A stretch of 64,000 nucleotides of DNA from Halalkalibacter oceani (GTDB lineage: Bacteria > Bacillota > Bacilli > Bacillales > Bacillaceae_D): contig NZ_JAMBOS010000007.1 of assembly GCF_023715705.1 (NCBI RefSeq), forward strand, positions 124,001-188,000, written 5' to 3'. The translations under genes were made by a program, and so were the position numbers. Numbering within the stretch: position 1 is the first letter of the stretch; every line of letters starts with the position of its first letter. The notes beneath the pieces are model-generated. The model saw only the letters and a list, made by a program, of their open reading frames with translations, did no database searches and was not told the origin of the DNA. Shown piece by piece: positions 1 to 9,928 of the stretch.

Positions 1-339
1 GAACGTGTCTTTACAGATTTGAAACAAAAGCATGGGTTGCGTTGGACAAACCTGAAAAGGGTGAAATTCAAAACAGGAGATGCTTTTACTGCCATGAACC
101 TAAAAAAAGTAGCCAACTGGCACTGGAGAAACACACATCCTCCAGGGTCACCAACCCAAAAGAGACAAAATAACGTAAAAGTGCCTTTGAGAATCATCTC
201 TCAAAGGCATTTTGTCTACGGTCTGAAGGAGCCAATATTACTGGCTCTTGTTAGCTTCCTTATCTCTTTTCACTCTTTCAAAAAATGCATTCCATCCATA
301 TACCACCGGTCATTGGCAGCTCGTTTTTTCTTGTTCTAA
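1..339 (+). pseudogene. 3' end of an IS transposase (IS1182/IS5-like DDE), partial at window edge
   Basis: The frame is open from base 1 and enters the window mid-gene. The first ~45 residues have the C-terminal pattern of DDE transposases of the IS1182/IS5 type: a basic ERVFTDLKQKHGLRW stretch, then a MNLKK-A-W motif just before the normal protein end. Downstream the frame runs through a terminator-like hairpin (182-213) and stops only at 339, so the native stop has probably been lost or lies in another frame. Only the first ~130 bases are confidently transposase. Family assignment is by motif memory. Confidence 0.55.
182..213. terminator. Hairpin at the IS end, rho-independent terminator
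   Basis: An 11-bp perfect inverted repeat (TGCCTTTGAGA / TCTCAAAGGCA) with a 6-base loop is followed by TTTT on the plus strand and preceded by AAAA-like bases for the minus strand. It would end the transposase transcript. Confidence 0.6.
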
Positions 340-343
340 TCCA

Positions 344-808
344 TTAATCCGATACTTCCATGGACGCTTGGATTTCCGGACTAATTTCCGTGTGAGGATA
401 GTTAATTCGTTCTTCAAATTCTACCCAGTCGAGGTTTGCCATCATCAGCAAGTAGCGTTTACCGCTAGCAGGGTCGCTGATGATGATGTGGTCACGGCCA
501 GCTGTTTCAACACGCCCACGGTAAACCATTGCATTCCATTCGCTGTTCCCTTGGTACGTAAAATAGAACGTACCAACCTTACCTTTGTTGAAGCGCAGGA
601 TATTTTCAATAAACGATTCTTCAACCCTGCCGGTCAGCAGCTGCTGCCCCGTTCCCATCGGAACAACTGGCACAGAATACGCAGGTCCAGAAGGCATCCC
701 GGCCTGGAGACCGTTAAAGTTTTGCGGGGTATCGCTCCCCATCATAGGAGCTGGTTGAAAACCGGTCTGATTGCTCATTGGATAAAAACTAGAATTTCCG
801 TTATTCAC
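344..808 (-). CDS. gerQ: Spore coat protein GerQ
   Basis: GerQ is an inner spore coat protein, cross-linked by transglutaminase Tgl and needed to place CwlJ for calcium-dipicolinate germination. The protein has the typical low-complexity Gly/Pro/Gln/Met-rich N-terminal half and a conserved C-terminal domain (about the last 90 residues) beginning near the QQLLTGRVEESFIENILR motif and including GKVGTFYFTY. The longer frame reaches 832, but AAAGGAGATGA sits just upstream of a GTG at 808, so I place the start there. The gene lies directly downstream of cwlJ, the standard Bacillus order. The cwlJ context makes the call firm. Confidence 0.93.
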   Translation of the reverse strand: MNNGNSSFYPMSNQTGFQPAPMMGSDTPQNFNGLQAGMPSGPAYSVPVVPMGTGQQLLTGRVEESFIENILRFNKGKVGTFYFTYQGNSEWNAMVYRGRVETAGRDHIIISDPASGKRYLLMMANLDWVEFEERINYPHTEISPEIQASMEVSD

Positions 809-832
809 GAGAAAGTCATCTCCTTTTTTCAT

Positions 833-1309
833 TTATCTATAAAACTCTGGGCAGTAGCCCGGTACACCGACATAGAAGCAATGATTCTTGTGTGCAAAAT
901 CGAACTGTGTCATAGGGGATCTTGGCATCGTTTCCGTGCAAGGCTCACGGTATGTTTGCCCCGGACTCGGATTAAAGAACCACAAATTCATTCGGGACCG
1001 TGGGTTCCTATGACCTTGCAACAAATTTCTAGCTCTCTGGAGATCTTCTTCAGTAGGACGCTGTGTATACAAGGCTCCATTTAAAACAGGCTCGAAGTGA
1101 GGAATTCCCGTTCCCGGTATCGTTTGATAAATAGCATGTCGGATATTACGTAAATTGGCGAAGTCCGGCTCACAGTCTGCCTCAACCCGATTGGCCACAA
1201 CCGTTCCAACCATTTCCATGCCCTCGGCGCCTTCACCAATGGCCTCCGCCAGCATGAGCCTCGCTAAAGCATCCACGTCATTTTCAGTATGTTTGATTCG
1301 CCTACCCAT
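833..1309 (-). CDS. cwlJ: Spore cortex/cell-wall hydrolase CwlJ (SleB domain)
   Basis: CwlJ is a cortex-lytic enzyme of the hydrolase_2 (SleB) family that acts in the spore coat-cortex region during germination, especially in response to calcium-dipicolinate. The 158-residue protein has no signal peptide, as expected for CwlJ and unlike SleB. It shows the family pattern: a LARLMLAEAIGEG block near residue 15 with the catalytic glutamate, a VVANRV block, a Y-TQRPTEED region and a C-terminal FYVGVPGYCPEFY tail. AAGGGGTGAG lies just upstream of the ATG. The stop abuts gerQ and the two are almost certainly cotranscribed. Confidence 0.93.
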   Translation of the reverse strand: MGRRIKHTENDVDALARLMLAEAIGEGAEGMEMVGTVVANRVEADCEPDFANLRNIRHAIYQTIPGTGIPHFEPVLNGALYTQRPTEEDLQRARNLLQGHRNPRSRMNLWFFNPSPGQTYREPCTETMPRSPMTQFDFAHKNHCFYVGVPGYCPEFYR

Positions 1310-1892
1310 TTTCTCACCCCTTTTGCTTATACAGTAACTTACTGCCCGGAGCCCGTTTTCGTAGCTTGCCTATCCGCCCAAATCCTGAAAACTGCAAATA
1401 AAGTGAAACTTCCTCCGCTGGGGCTTTTCTACATCCCTCTTACTAGTAGTGAACCTAGAAGAGCGTGCCAGCGCACTGAATGGAGTAAGTCAGATGATAT
1501 AGCTCTCGACTTTTGTAAAAGGCATCTGAACGTTTCCTCCTGCCCTGCAGTTAATGAAGCCTTTCGTAATCTATGTACGTTTGCCTATACTTGAAACGGC
1601 AAATGCCTATATAAAGTTTATCCATATGAGCAAATAACCCAGCTGGTTGGGTAAGTGACCTTTCACCAAAATAGTTGTTATATACTTTATGGTTGAGTGC
1701 TTCAGCACATTTCTAACCGTTGCCCTTTCATGGCTTAAGCATTTTTAATCAGCTTTCTTATTAGGACACAATAGAAAAAGACGGCGGTTTCGTGCTGCGC
1801 AAAGTGAATACCTGCGCAGACGTTACCCGCCGCCTCAAGGGACGTGTTAAAAGGGTAAACTCAGCCTTTGGGCTCAAGCTCTCTTCCATTTA
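1310..1892. other. Intergenic region, ~580 bp, no gene seen
   Basis: The stretch between cwlJ and the NHL gene contains several short open frames but none with a ribosome binding site plus recognisable sequence. The only structured element is the terminator at its right end (1774-1834). The cwlJ-gerQ promoter must lie here. It would be expected to be sporulation-sigma dependent (sigma E/K), but I could not mark it with confidence. Confidence 0.5.
1774..1834 (-). terminator. Terminator of the FecR-NHL operon
   Basis: On the minus strand GGCGG...CCGCC forms the outer stem and a TGCGCA/TGCGCA pair an inner one, followed by GTCTTTTTC. It lies ~60 bp past the NHL gene stop. Confidence 0.55.
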
Positions 1893-3464
1893 TTACTTAT
1901 CACGTAAAATGACTGTTTTTAACGGAGCGTGCCATTGGACATCAAGCGCGAACTCCTCAGAGAAGAAGCGTAATGGCACCATAAAACGGTCCCCTTCAAT
2001 ATACGGAGCGGCATCAAGCTCTTTCGTATAGGTCTTATCCTCCCTCTCCACCTTCATCGTCCGGCTGCCTACTTCCATTTCAATGGCAGTGTTTCCTTTG
2101 CGCAGTGTTACGGTTTGCGACTGATAGGAGCTCGTATAGCCAAAAGCTTCGACCACAGCGCGAACAGGAACCATCGTCCGGCCATTTTTCAGCTCAGGCT
2201 GCGTATCAAATACAATTCGCTCCTGCCCGTAAACAACCTTGATCACTTCATTTTGTGGAAGCTCCGGCAGCTGATACAGCGACCATCTTTTAATCAAGTT
2301 GTTTCCGGAATCAGCAATATACATATCACCGTTCTCATTTACCGCGACATTGGTCGGTTCCCTAAGCAAATTATGGCCATTAATGCCATCCCGGTCCCCG
2401 GCCAGACCTTCTCCGCTGCCGGCAAGTGTGCTCACCGTACCGTTGTGCAAATAACGGACCGCATGATTGAGACTGTCGGCAATCACAACGCCGCCATCAG
2501 CTGTTAGCGCTAGCCCTCGTGGTGCATGGAAACGGGCTGCATCCGCTGCACCGTCAGCAAAGCCTCCCCTCACAAAAAGCTCCTGACCCCGCTGAAGCTG
2601 CTGTGCCGCCGCGACATCTCCAGCCACGGTCGTCACTTCGCCAGCAGCCAAATCAATGTAGCGAATCAGTTGATTGCCCGTATCACTCACATAGAGATTG
2701 CCAGCGTCGTCCAGCGCCAGGCCGGAGGGTTCATTAAATTTCGCTTCCGAAAGCGTCCCATCTGCATAATCACCGGCCAACAAAGGCACGCCCTCTACCA
2801 CTTCGACATAACGCTCTGAAGCCGCAGTCAACGTCTCGACTTCTCCGTCGACGATCCGCCTAATGAGATGGTTGCCACGATCAGCGACATAAATCGTTCC
2901 ATCGTCGGCAACAGCGACAGCCGATGGATGATCAAAGCGGGCCTCCTCGCCGGCTCCGTCACTGCTGCCGGCAACGCCATCACCAGCCACGGTCGTCACT
3001 TCCCCATCCGGAGATATACGTCGAATCGCATGGTTATTTGTATCGGCGACGTATACCGTCCCATCACCAGCGACAGCCAATCCGTGCGGGCGCTGGAACG
3101 TCGCTTCCAGCGCTGTCCCATCAAGCAAAGACCCGATAGGCAGGCCATAGCCGTCAACCGGCAGCTCCTCAATTCCGGCATAGGTCGTCACCTGATCACC
3201 TTTTGCGAGCTTGATCAGCTGATTTCGAGTATCAGCGACAAGCAGCGATCCATCGGGAAGGAGGGCTATTCCTTGAGGCATTCTTACTCCGGCCTCAAGC
3301 AACGACCCATTTTCATGCGTGTACTGTCCGCTGCCCACATAAGTGGACACCTCTGACAAAAGCTCTCCGTCCTCGCCATAAAGCGCCTCAGCGGCAGCGA
3401 TGCTTGCGCCGCCTGCGAGCCATGCTAGAGACAGAAGCAAAAGGATTGTTATTCGCTTTCTCAT
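1893..3464 (-). CDS. Secreted NHL-repeat protein with C-terminal copper-amine-oxidase N-like (stalk) domain
   Basis: The 523-residue protein starts with a Sec signal peptide (MRKRITILLLLSLAWLAGG, AxA cleavage near residue 25). Residues ~35-405 form about six NHL propeller blades, each with the PxGIAL/LAVA-DGTVYVADT-NNAIR motif. The last ~110 residues match the Cu_amine_oxidN1 domain often found on Firmicute surface proteins (VVYGQERIVFDTQPELKNGR, MVPVRAVVEAFGY, MVPLRFFSE). An NHL beta-propeller usually binds protein or ligand, so an extracellular scaffolding or sensing role is inferred. It starts 7 bp after the FecR gene, so the two form an operon. GGGAG precedes the ATG. Confidence 0.85.
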   Translation of the reverse strand: MRKRITILLLLSLAWLAGGASIAAAEALYGEDGELLSEVSTYVGSGQYTHENGSLLEAGVRMPQGIALLPDGSLLVADTRNQLIKLAKGDQVTTYAGIEELPVDGYGLPIGSLLDGTALEATFQRPHGLAVAGDGTVYVADTNNHAIRRISPDGEVTTVAGDGVAGSSDGAGEEARFDHPSAVAVADDGTIYVADRGNHLIRRIVDGEVETLTAASERYVEVVEGVPLLAGDYADGTLSEAKFNEPSGLALDDAGNLYVSDTGNQLIRYIDLAAGEVTTVAGDVAAAQQLQRGQELFVRGGFADGAADAARFHAPRGLALTADGGVVIADSLNHAVRYLHNGTVSTLAGSGEGLAGDRDGINGHNLLREPTNVAVNENGDMYIADSGNNLIKRWSLYQLPELPQNEVIKVVYGQERIVFDTQPELKNGRTMVPVRAVVEAFGYTSSYQSQTVTLRKGNTAIEMEVGSRTMKVEREDKTYTKELDAAPYIEGDRFMVPLRFFSEEFALDVQWHAPLKTVILRDK

Positions 3465-3471
3465 GTTCTCC

Positions 3472-5982
3472 CTACTTTCTAACCGTTTTAGCCATTCCTA
3501 CAACTTCCACAGGAAACGGCGTCTCCGGATCATCCTCTGGAGTGAAGTTGACTGTCAGATGACTCTCTGATAGCAACTCGTTGAACTCAATCGTCAGCTC
3601 AAGCCGTTCCTCATCAAGACGGCGAGTATAGTCAGAAAATCCCGGTACGTCTATTTGATAAAGCCGACCATTTACAACTAATTGATTATTCTCATTGAGC
3701 ATGACAGGGTGCGTGAAAGAGATACGGGCAACCGAGTGACTGTCGCTACCCTCAAGCACAGCTTCCGAATAATCAGTATAATAGAACAACCTTGGCTCAC
3801 TGAACAGGTGGTTCGGATAAATGGCCTTCAGATTTCCGTTCCAGTCAGACTCATACGCTGTAAAATTATAAAGGACTATCTCCCATTCCCCATCTGTCTT
3901 TTGATAGTAGATCTGTCTATATTCGTCAGCCCATGGATGATCATCATAAGAAAACGCTAATAGCTCACCTTCGCGGGCGAGTCCCTGTTTCGGTGAAACT
4001 TCAGGAAACTCTGCCTTCTCAGCATAGAAGACACCATAGGTACCATAAAATCCTTCTATAACCGCAGTCGCTCGCCCATTCTCTATCGTCGTTGGGATGT
4101 AGTCCCAAAGACCATCATCATCTTGATGAAAAATACCGATGTCATCTTCCTCGACTCCGGCCTCTACATCGAAATGCAGCTTCACGGTGGCACTGCCGAT
4201 TTCAAACTGTCTGAATTCCAGAATGGCCCCTGCAGGCGCAAGACCGGTCAATTCTCCTTCTTCTTCGGTAAAGGGAAACCGGGAAATACTTGCAATACTC
4301 TCGTCCGGCACATAGTCGACATTGTGTAATTCAAGCATGCCATCACGAAACGGGATCATTTTCTGTGTCAGGTCAATCCCTTCTTGATCATACGGAGCAT
4401 ATACGCGAACTTCCAGCGCTACTTCTCCTCCGTAGCCGGCAATGGTTCCGTGGATTGTGTAGATTCCGTATCGCGACGTTTCAGGAATTTCTCCCCATTG
4501 CACCGGTACCGCACGAGTCGTTCCATTACTCATTCCCACCACGACCTGCGCAGGCGGAGTAAAGGTTCCCCCCGCTTCAACCTTAACCGGCTCCGGCTGA
4601 ATGACCTCTACTATTGTTGGCGAAGGGCTGCTTCCGCCTCCACCTCCTCCGCCTGAAGATCCTCCACTTGGCGGATTTGGTGGCGACGGTGGTTGTGGTT
4701 GCCGTTGCTCCCGCTCCTGCTGCGCTCGCTCCCGTTCCTCCGCGCGCTTCCGCTCTGCCTCTTCAAACCGCACTCGTTCTGCTTCTGACAACTGCTCGAG
4801 GTAACGATTGATTGCGTTATTTTGCGCTTCCTCTTTCGCCCGTTGGTTTGCCTCCTGTTGTTGACGAGCCTTCTCCTGCATTCTTTCTAACAGCTCTTTG
4901 TTCCGCTCCTCATACTCTTCCTTTTGTTGCTCGCGTCGTTCCTGCTGTTCCCTTTTTTGCTGGTCCAGGCGCTCCCGTTCTTCCTGCGCCTGCTTTAGCC
5001 CTTCACCACTAGGGTCCTCCCATGGCTTGACATCATCAAGATCAATCCGGGAAGAAGATCCTTGATTATTTATTTCCTCAATCAGCTGCTCGATACGTTC
5101 TTTATCTACCGTTCCCCTTTCCAATGCTCGTTTTATAATATTCCCGACAAGGTTCTCTAGATTTTGTGAGATTCTGTTAATATCCCCGGGATCCAGTCCG
5201 TTTTCATTCATCCCAATCCATTGCTGAGCAGCATACCCATTTAATATTTCTTGCCCAAACTGCTCGTTCTCCTGCTCAATTTTGTCCTTATTCTCTAACA
5301 GCTTGCGGAGAATTTCATCATTCATATCACCGGTAAGCTCGTCGAAGTCCAGTGGGGTGACCACTCCCGATGCTCCCTGTGAAGCGCCCGGGTACATGGT
5401 AATTTGCTGGCCAGGCAAGATGACGATTGGCGATGCGGCTGGTTGACGCGACTCCGTATTAACCACCCCTGAATAAACATAAGCAGATGGAAGCCCCGTC
5501 ACCGGATCAATAGAAATTGAAAAATGCGTTCCCCGTGCCGCAATAGCGGCTGCCGGGTTGACAATTTCAAATGAATCGGCCGATTCATAAAGCGGTTCCA
5601 CCTCTGCATAAACCGAGCCTGCCAGCACACGTAGTCTCGTTTGCTTTACACCGCTTCTTTCAGAAAGGGTTTCGGCAAACAGCTCAGTATTTTCAGTCAG
5701 GACAAGCGAATCATCACGATCCTTGCTGCTAATTGTTACAGAGGATCCCTCTTCCGTACGAAGCATATCCCCTTCCTGAAAAGCCGTTCCCGGATATACG
5801 AGAACTTCCTTAGCACCTCCCGCTTTTTGAATGAAGACATCACCAACAACGCTATCGACGATAAAGGAGCGCTCACCTTTCCCATCCGCCAAAGCCGGCG
5901 GCATCACACTAAAAAAAATAAGAAAAAAGACGAAAGACTGAATTAAGCAACGGAAACCTTGTTTTCCGGCTTTCCTTTTCAT
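3472..5982 (-). CDS. Secreted FecR-domain protein with coiled coil and Ig-like domain
   Basis: The ~836-residue exported protein has a signal peptide ending near ALA-DG and a FecR/LysM-like region at ~35-200 (GDVFIQKAGG, AFQEGDMLRTEEGSSVTI, AIAARGTHFSIS). A long Glu/Gln/Arg-rich coiled coil follows at ~290-430 with a Pro/Gly/Ser linker, then a Big_4-like Ig domain (~455-530) and a ~290-residue C-terminal region of unknown function. In Firmicutes, FecR domains occur on surface proteins and bind neither iron nor FecI. ATG 5982 is chosen because GAGAGGAG sits 8 bp upstream; the longer frame to 6009 lacks a ribosome binding site. It is cotranscribed with the NHL protein, probably as an envelope surface complex (inference). 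Confidence 0.8.
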   Translation of the reverse strand: MKRKAGKQGFRCLIQSFVFFLIFFSVMPPALADGKGERSFIVDSVVGDVFIQKAGGAKEVLVYPGTAFQEGDMLRTEEGSSVTISSKDRDDSLVLTENTELFAETLSERSGVKQTRLRVLAGSVYAEVEPLYESADSFEIVNPAAAIAARGTHFSISIDPVTGLPSAYVYSGVVNTESRQPAASPIVILPGQQITMYPGASQGASGVVTPLDFDELTGDMNDEILRKLLENKDKIEQENEQFGQEILNGYAAQQWIGMNENGLDPGDINRISQNLENLVGNIIKRALERGTVDKERIEQLIEEINNQGSSSRIDLDDVKPWEDPSGEGLKQAQEERERLDQQKREQQERREQQKEEYEERNKELLERMQEKARQQQEANQRAKEEAQNNAINRYLEQLSEAERVRFEEAERKRAEERERAQQEREQRQPQPPSPPNPPSGGSSGGGGGGGSSPSPTIVEVIQPEPVKVEAGGTFTPPAQVVVGMSNGTTRAVPVQWGEIPETSRYGIYTIHGTIAGYGGEVALEVRVYAPYDQEGIDLTQKMIPFRDGMLELHNVDYVPDESIASISRFPFTEEEGELTGLAPAGAILEFRQFEIGSATVKLHFDVEAGVEEDDIGIFHQDDDGLWDYIPTTIENGRATAVIEGFYGTYGVFYAEKAEFPEVSPKQGLAREGELLAFSYDDHPWADEYRQIYYQKTDGEWEIVLYNFTAYESDWNGNLKAIYPNHLFSEPRLFYYTDYSEAVLEGSDSHSVARISFTHPVMLNENNQLVVNGRLYQIDVPGFSDYTRRLDEERLELTIEFNELLSESHLTVNFTPEDDPETPFPVEVVGMAKTVRK

Positions 5983-6385
5983 ACTTTTTACTCCTCTCAG
6001 TATTTTCAAAATCTTCTTATATTATAAATCGATTTTCTCGTATTTCCTACTCTATTTATTCAGATTCACCCTAAAAAAGATAAAAAAGGATCATTCTTTG
6101 AGACTTTCGGGTTAATGCGATCAGGCCATACTACTGTCCATTTTATTCCTATCTTTAGACAAGAGGTAAGTAGACAGTTTTAGGTGTACCTCCTCTGCCA
6201 TCCGGGATAAAATTAGCATAGGGCATCAACATCATTTGTAAGATTGTCGACAGCACTACAAAAAAGCTGATTCCTGCGTTCTAAATACTGAGCCGCTTCT
6301 CTCCATCCGACAAATTCGGGCAATAATTAACGGAGCTTGCTTATTATGAACTGATATACTTTCATTTGAAAAGGAGGTCATACAG
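5983..6385. promoter_or_regulatory. Divergent intergenic region between FecR operon and AraC regulator
   Basis: On the minus strand a TATAAT-like hexamer lies upstream of the FecR gene, in the sequence around 6018-6026. On the plus strand TATACT (near 6355) and AAAGGAGGTC precede the araC-type gene. I found no convincing -35 boxes or operator, and otherwise see nothing in this ~400-bp stretch. Confidence 0.3.
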
Positions 6386-7270
6386 ATGAATATACTTGAG
6401 GGAATGAACAATGCGATGCAATACATTGAGGATCATCTGACAGAAGAAATTGATCTGGAGCGTGCCGCTAGTCTTGCTTACTGCTCCGCGTATCATTTTA
6501 CGAGAATGTTCTCATCGCTTGCCGGGGTACCAATATCAGAATACATCCGCCGGCGCCGGCTGACTCTCGCCGCCTTCGAACTGCAGCAGCATCAGTTCCG
6601 GGTGATTGATGTCGCGCTTAAATACCGCTACAGCTCTCCCGATGCGTTCACCCGGGCTTTTCAGACCGTTCACGGAGTCACACCATCCGAGGCGAGGAAG
6701 CTGAGCCAGCCGCTCAAGTCTTTCCCGAGAATGACCTTCCAGCTTACAATTGAAGGAGGAGAAGCAATGAATTACCGCATTGAAGAAAAAGACGCTTTCC
6801 GGATCGTCGGTCTTAAGAAGCGCGTGCCGATTGTGTTTCACGGGGTGAACCCTGAGATCGCCGCCATGTGGGCTTCGCTTGATGAACAGACAATTACTAC
6901 GTTAAAGGGGCTTTCAAATCTTACTCCAGCAGGCATGATAAGCGCCTCCACTAACTTCTCAGAGGGCCGAATGCGTGAAGAGGGGGAGCTCGATCATTAT
7001 ATCGGCGTCGCGACAACAGCGGCTTGTCCGGATGGACTTTCGGCACTTGAGGTTTCCGCCTCGACATGGGCGGTATTTGAAGCAGTCGGCCCGTTTCCGG
7101 AAACATTGCAAAACATTTGGGGTCGCATCTATTCGGAGTGGTTTCCGACCTCCGGCTACGAGCAGACGAAAGGACCTGAAATTCTTTGGAATGAAGAGAA
7201 GGACACGACCTCGCCGGCATTTAAAAGTGAAATCTGGATTCCCGTGAGGAAGATCAGGCAAAACAGCTAA
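6386..7270 (+). CDS. AraC-family regulator with GyrI-like effector-binding domain
   Basis: Residues 5-108 form two AraC helix-turn-helix motifs ([21 protein letters not shown], then [20 protein letters not shown], closing with VTPSEAR). Residues ~125-290 are a GyrI/SOUL-like small-molecule-binding domain ([34 protein letters not shown]). This architecture, like B. subtilis YdeE or E. coli Rob, senses a small molecule and activates nearby or global genes. The ATG follows a strong AAAGGAGGTC. The gene is monocistronic and its target is unknown. It converges on the acetamidase gene and shares a terminator with it. Confidence 0.88.
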   Translation: MNILEGMNNAMQYIEDHLTEEIDLERAASLAYCSAYHFTRMFSSLAGVPISEYIRRRRLTLAAFELQQHQFRVIDVALKYRYSSPDAFTRAFQTVHGVTPSEARKLSQPLKSFPRMTFQLTIEGGEAMNYRIEEKDAFRIVGLKKRVPIVFHGVNPEIAAMWASLDEQTITTLKGLSNLTPAGMISASTNFSEGRMREEGELDHYIGVATTAACPDGLSALEVSASTWAVFEAVGPFPETLQNIWGRIYSEWFPTSGYEQTKGPEILWNEEKDTTSPAFKSEIWIPVRKIRQNS

Positions 7271-7285
7271 TCTACTAAAAAATAG

Positions 7286-7325
7286 GCGGCGGTTTAGTCC
7301 AAATGCGCGGACTGTGCCGCCGCCT
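7286..7325. terminator. Bidirectional terminator between converging genes
   Basis: A 16-bp inverted repeat GGCGGCGGTTTAGTCC / GGACTGTGCCGCCGCC has one mismatch. The minus-strand read continues into TATTTTTTAG, a good U-tract for the acetamidase transcript. Confidence 0.75.
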
Positions 7326-7339
7326 TACTAGTAAAGTCA

Positions 7340-8644
7340 TTATTCCCGTTCACAATGCGCAGAGACGACCTGAAGAAGCTTCGCCTTCTGTAAATAAGGC
7401 TTAGGTGCGAGGAAGGTAATCGTCACGACACCAGGGTGGCGGCCTATTTCAATCGAGCCGGTGATCGTCGCCCGGTTCATGATTTCCGGAACGGTTACTC
7501 CGAACAGATCAGCTGCACGCTTTAGCCCATTGTCGGTTGCTTCATTCAACGTCGGACCGGTGCCAAGAACAGAGAGCGGCAGCGACTCTTCAAGCTCCTT
7601 CATCCCCCACTGCGCAGCGACGGCACGCGCCGATTTCAGCTCGGCTTCCGTAAACGGTTTAGCCGTATAAGGCAGGTCCTCTTCATTCGGCAAAAGAAGC
7701 GGCCCTTCAAGATTTACACCCTTCAGAACGTGCACCTGCAAATGGACAATGCCGGAGACATCGGCCGTATGACCGGCAATTTCACCGTCCCCCTGCATCG
7801 CGTGCATATCGCCGAGATAAACGCCTCCACCCGCGACCTTCACAGGACAGATCAATGTCGCGCCAGCCCGCACCCGGCTAATATCCATATGTCCGTCCGT
7901 GCGGTGTTCGTCCAGCTCCTCCTGCGTCACTGCATACTCATGCGGCGCCCCGACGAGAAACGAGCCGAAGTCACCGGCGTTATGGGAATCAGGCAGCGGC
8001 TTCGACGGTGTGGTGCCGAGCTGACCTAAAAACGGCCTCATCCGGGCGACCGTGCCGACCAAATCATGCGGCGCAAAGGTGACGATCGGGTTCTGGACAG
8101 AGGCATCAGGCGTCTTCATATAGGACCGCCCGTCACGCCCGATTGTTTCCGCCGCCTCCTTCGCCAGCGTCACGCCGACATCGCCATTTTCACTGAATCC
8201 AATTGTATAACCATTTGTAAAAATGAACGGCGTCACATCCGCATGACAGGCAGCACAGCGGATTGCTTCCTGTCCAATTCCTTCAATCACCGTCTCAGGA
8301 TAAAGCGTGCCGCACTCCGGACACTGCACAGCGACGAAAGGATCGCCGAGAAAGCGGCCATCGACCGGTTGATCATTGCCCGAAGCTGTCGCCAGCGATG
8401 TTACATGAATCGACTGTATCTTGATGACAATCGCATCCCCCGGCTCCGCTCCTTCGACATAGACCGGCTTCGTCACCTCATGCCCGCCGCGGATGCACGG
8501 GGTAATCATCGGTCCCCAGCAGCCGGGCGCCGTGTTGGCGATAATATGTCCTCCGTCTTTAACCGGTCCGAGCATCTCTTTTTCAGGGTCCAGCACTCCA
8601 TCGATAAATGAATTGACCAACAACGTCTCTGTCGCTTTCTTCAT
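7340..8644 (-). CDS. Acetamidase/formamidase family protein
   Basis: The 434-residue protein is of the FmdA_AmdA family, which hydrolyses small amides such as formamide or acetamide to ammonia and the acid. Family signatures include the N-terminal PGCWGPMITP-IRGGHEVTKPVYVEGAEPGDAIVIKI block, SHNAGDFGSF, GGGVYLGDMHAMQGDGEI and a C-terminal INGSIE/RHPGVVTITF-like segment. A CPEC...CAAC cluster near residues 109-133 could bind zinc and occurs in a subset of the family. It stands alone on the minus strand between its terminator and the Rpn pseudogene. The substrate cannot be read from sequence. Confidence 0.85.
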   Translation of the reverse strand: MKKATETLLVNSFIDGVLDPEKEMLGPVKDGGHIIANTAPGCWGPMITPCIRGGHEVTKPVYVEGAEPGDAIVIKIQSIHVTSLATASGNDQPVDGRFLGDPFVAVQCPECGTLYPETVIEGIGQEAIRCAACHADVTPFIFTNGYTIGFSENGDVGVTLAKEAAETIGRDGRSYMKTPDASVQNPIVTFAPHDLVGTVARMRPFLGQLGTTPSKPLPDSHNAGDFGSFLVGAPHEYAVTQEELDEHRTDGHMDISRVRAGATLICPVKVAGGGVYLGDMHAMQGDGEIAGHTADVSGIVHLQVHVLKGVNLEGPLLLPNEEDLPYTAKPFTEAELKSARAVAAQWGMKELEESLPLSVLGTGPTLNEATDNGLKRAADLFGVTVPEIMNRATITGSIEIGRHPGVVTITFLAPKPYLQKAKLLQVVSAHCERE

Positions 8645-8723
8645 CAGCTTCAGCCCCTTTTTCGAAGATTCAGTTCAATGATAGCTTCGCCTCCAATCTG
8701 CTTCTTTCCTCCTGTTGAGCCAA

Positions 8724-8766
8724 TAAAAAAAAAGGGAACGAGGTCTCTCTGTCCTCATTACCCTTG
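8724..8766 (-). terminator. Terminator downstream of the Rpn pseudogene
   Basis: On the minus strand AAGGGTAATGAGG pairs with CCTCGTTCCCTT with one bulge, followed by a run of nine T. Confidence 0.6.
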
Positions 8767-8802
8767 TATGAAACATCCTTAGTACATCTCAAGAAATTTT
8801 TC

Positions 8803-9838
8803 TTACTCCTTGTTCGTCATAATACGTTTGACCTCAGCCCATGATTCGGCTTTGAACACATCCTTTTGCCGTTGATCGAGCTCTTCAATGTCCGTCAGCG
8901 CATGTAGCTGCTCAAGTATGGTCCCTTTATCCTCTTCAGGAAACCTCACTTCTAAAAAATTAACAGTCGAACGAATGAGCCGCTCCCGTTCCCCTTCTCT
9001 TTTGCCCTGTTCTAACCCTTTTTGTAACCCTTTTTGCAAACCCTTTTGTAAAGCCTCCTGCTCTCTTAGTTCGGCTTCACGCTTAGCCGCTTCTTCATCC
9101 AGCACTTGCTTCAAGCGAGCCTCATAGGCAAGTACTTCTTCCTCCGTTGCACTGAGTTGATCCCAGCCTTGAAAAGCAGTCTTAAGTACGTCATCTTTCA
9201 TGGCGATCTCCTCCAGCTCTTGATAGATATCTTCATATACATGACCTTGACGATGGTCAACAATGCCTAACAGCAACATCCATCTAGCGAGCACATCATT
9301 CCACGGATCCAGTTTATTCGCTTTCCATTTGCCCATGAGCTTCGGCATCTCTAGAAAATGAAATTCCATCATGTCGGTCAGCTTGAACTGCTCAGTATCC
9401 TCATACAAATGATAAGATGTATGGAAACGATCCGTTTGATCAAATAATGAAAAATTCATAATAGTAATGGCAATAGCAGGGGTTAGTCATTGGATAACGG
9501 TAAATTCCAGCCCAATAGTAAAGAGAACGCTTAATCATGTCATATTGGTTTGTAAATTGAATTTCAATATTAACCCATTCCTGATTGTTCGTGAGAGCCA
9601 AAATATCAAGTCGCGATTGTTTATCTCCATCATATTCTCCACTGTTCTCATTATTTTTAAACGACACGTCCTGAATGCTATCCCGGCCACTTCGTTTCAG
9701 AATAGCATTCAAAAACACAACAGTAATCTCTTTGTTCTTTTCAGTGCCAAACAATTGCTTAAAGGCGTAGTCGACTTTCAGGTCCATCAGCCGATGTAAT
9801 GGAACACGTCTCAAAAGCTTCGTTTCCAAATCCCCCAA
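8803..9838 (-). pseudogene. Rpn-type PD-(D/E)XK nuclease/transposase gene, broken by internal deletion-frameshift
   Basis: Rpn proteins are DNA endonucleases of the PD-(D/E)XK fold that promote RecA-independent recombination. The 5' part (9838-9440) carries LMDLKVDYAFKQLFG and the catalytic D...ExQ core (RLDILAL, NIEIQF). The 3' part (9459-8803) resumes in another frame with the expected PAIAITIMNFSLFDQ and ends in the Rpn tail. Between GIYR and PAI about ten residues are missing and the frame shifts, so the gene is dead or split. The tail contains three in-tandem QKGL codon repeats, usual in this family and prone to slippage. Terminator downstream. Confidence 0.8.
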
Positions 9839-9928
9839 CCCCCTTTTTCCTATTATAGCATCTAAATTAAATCGAATAGAAGGGCTCCAGCTCCCGTTTC
9901 TTCTACATCATCTGCCTTATCACAAGCC

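Noticed and set aside
248-1084. Long plus-strand frame over gerQ/cwlJ
   Set aside because: It is antisense to two clearly recognised spore genes and has no family-like sequence or RBS.
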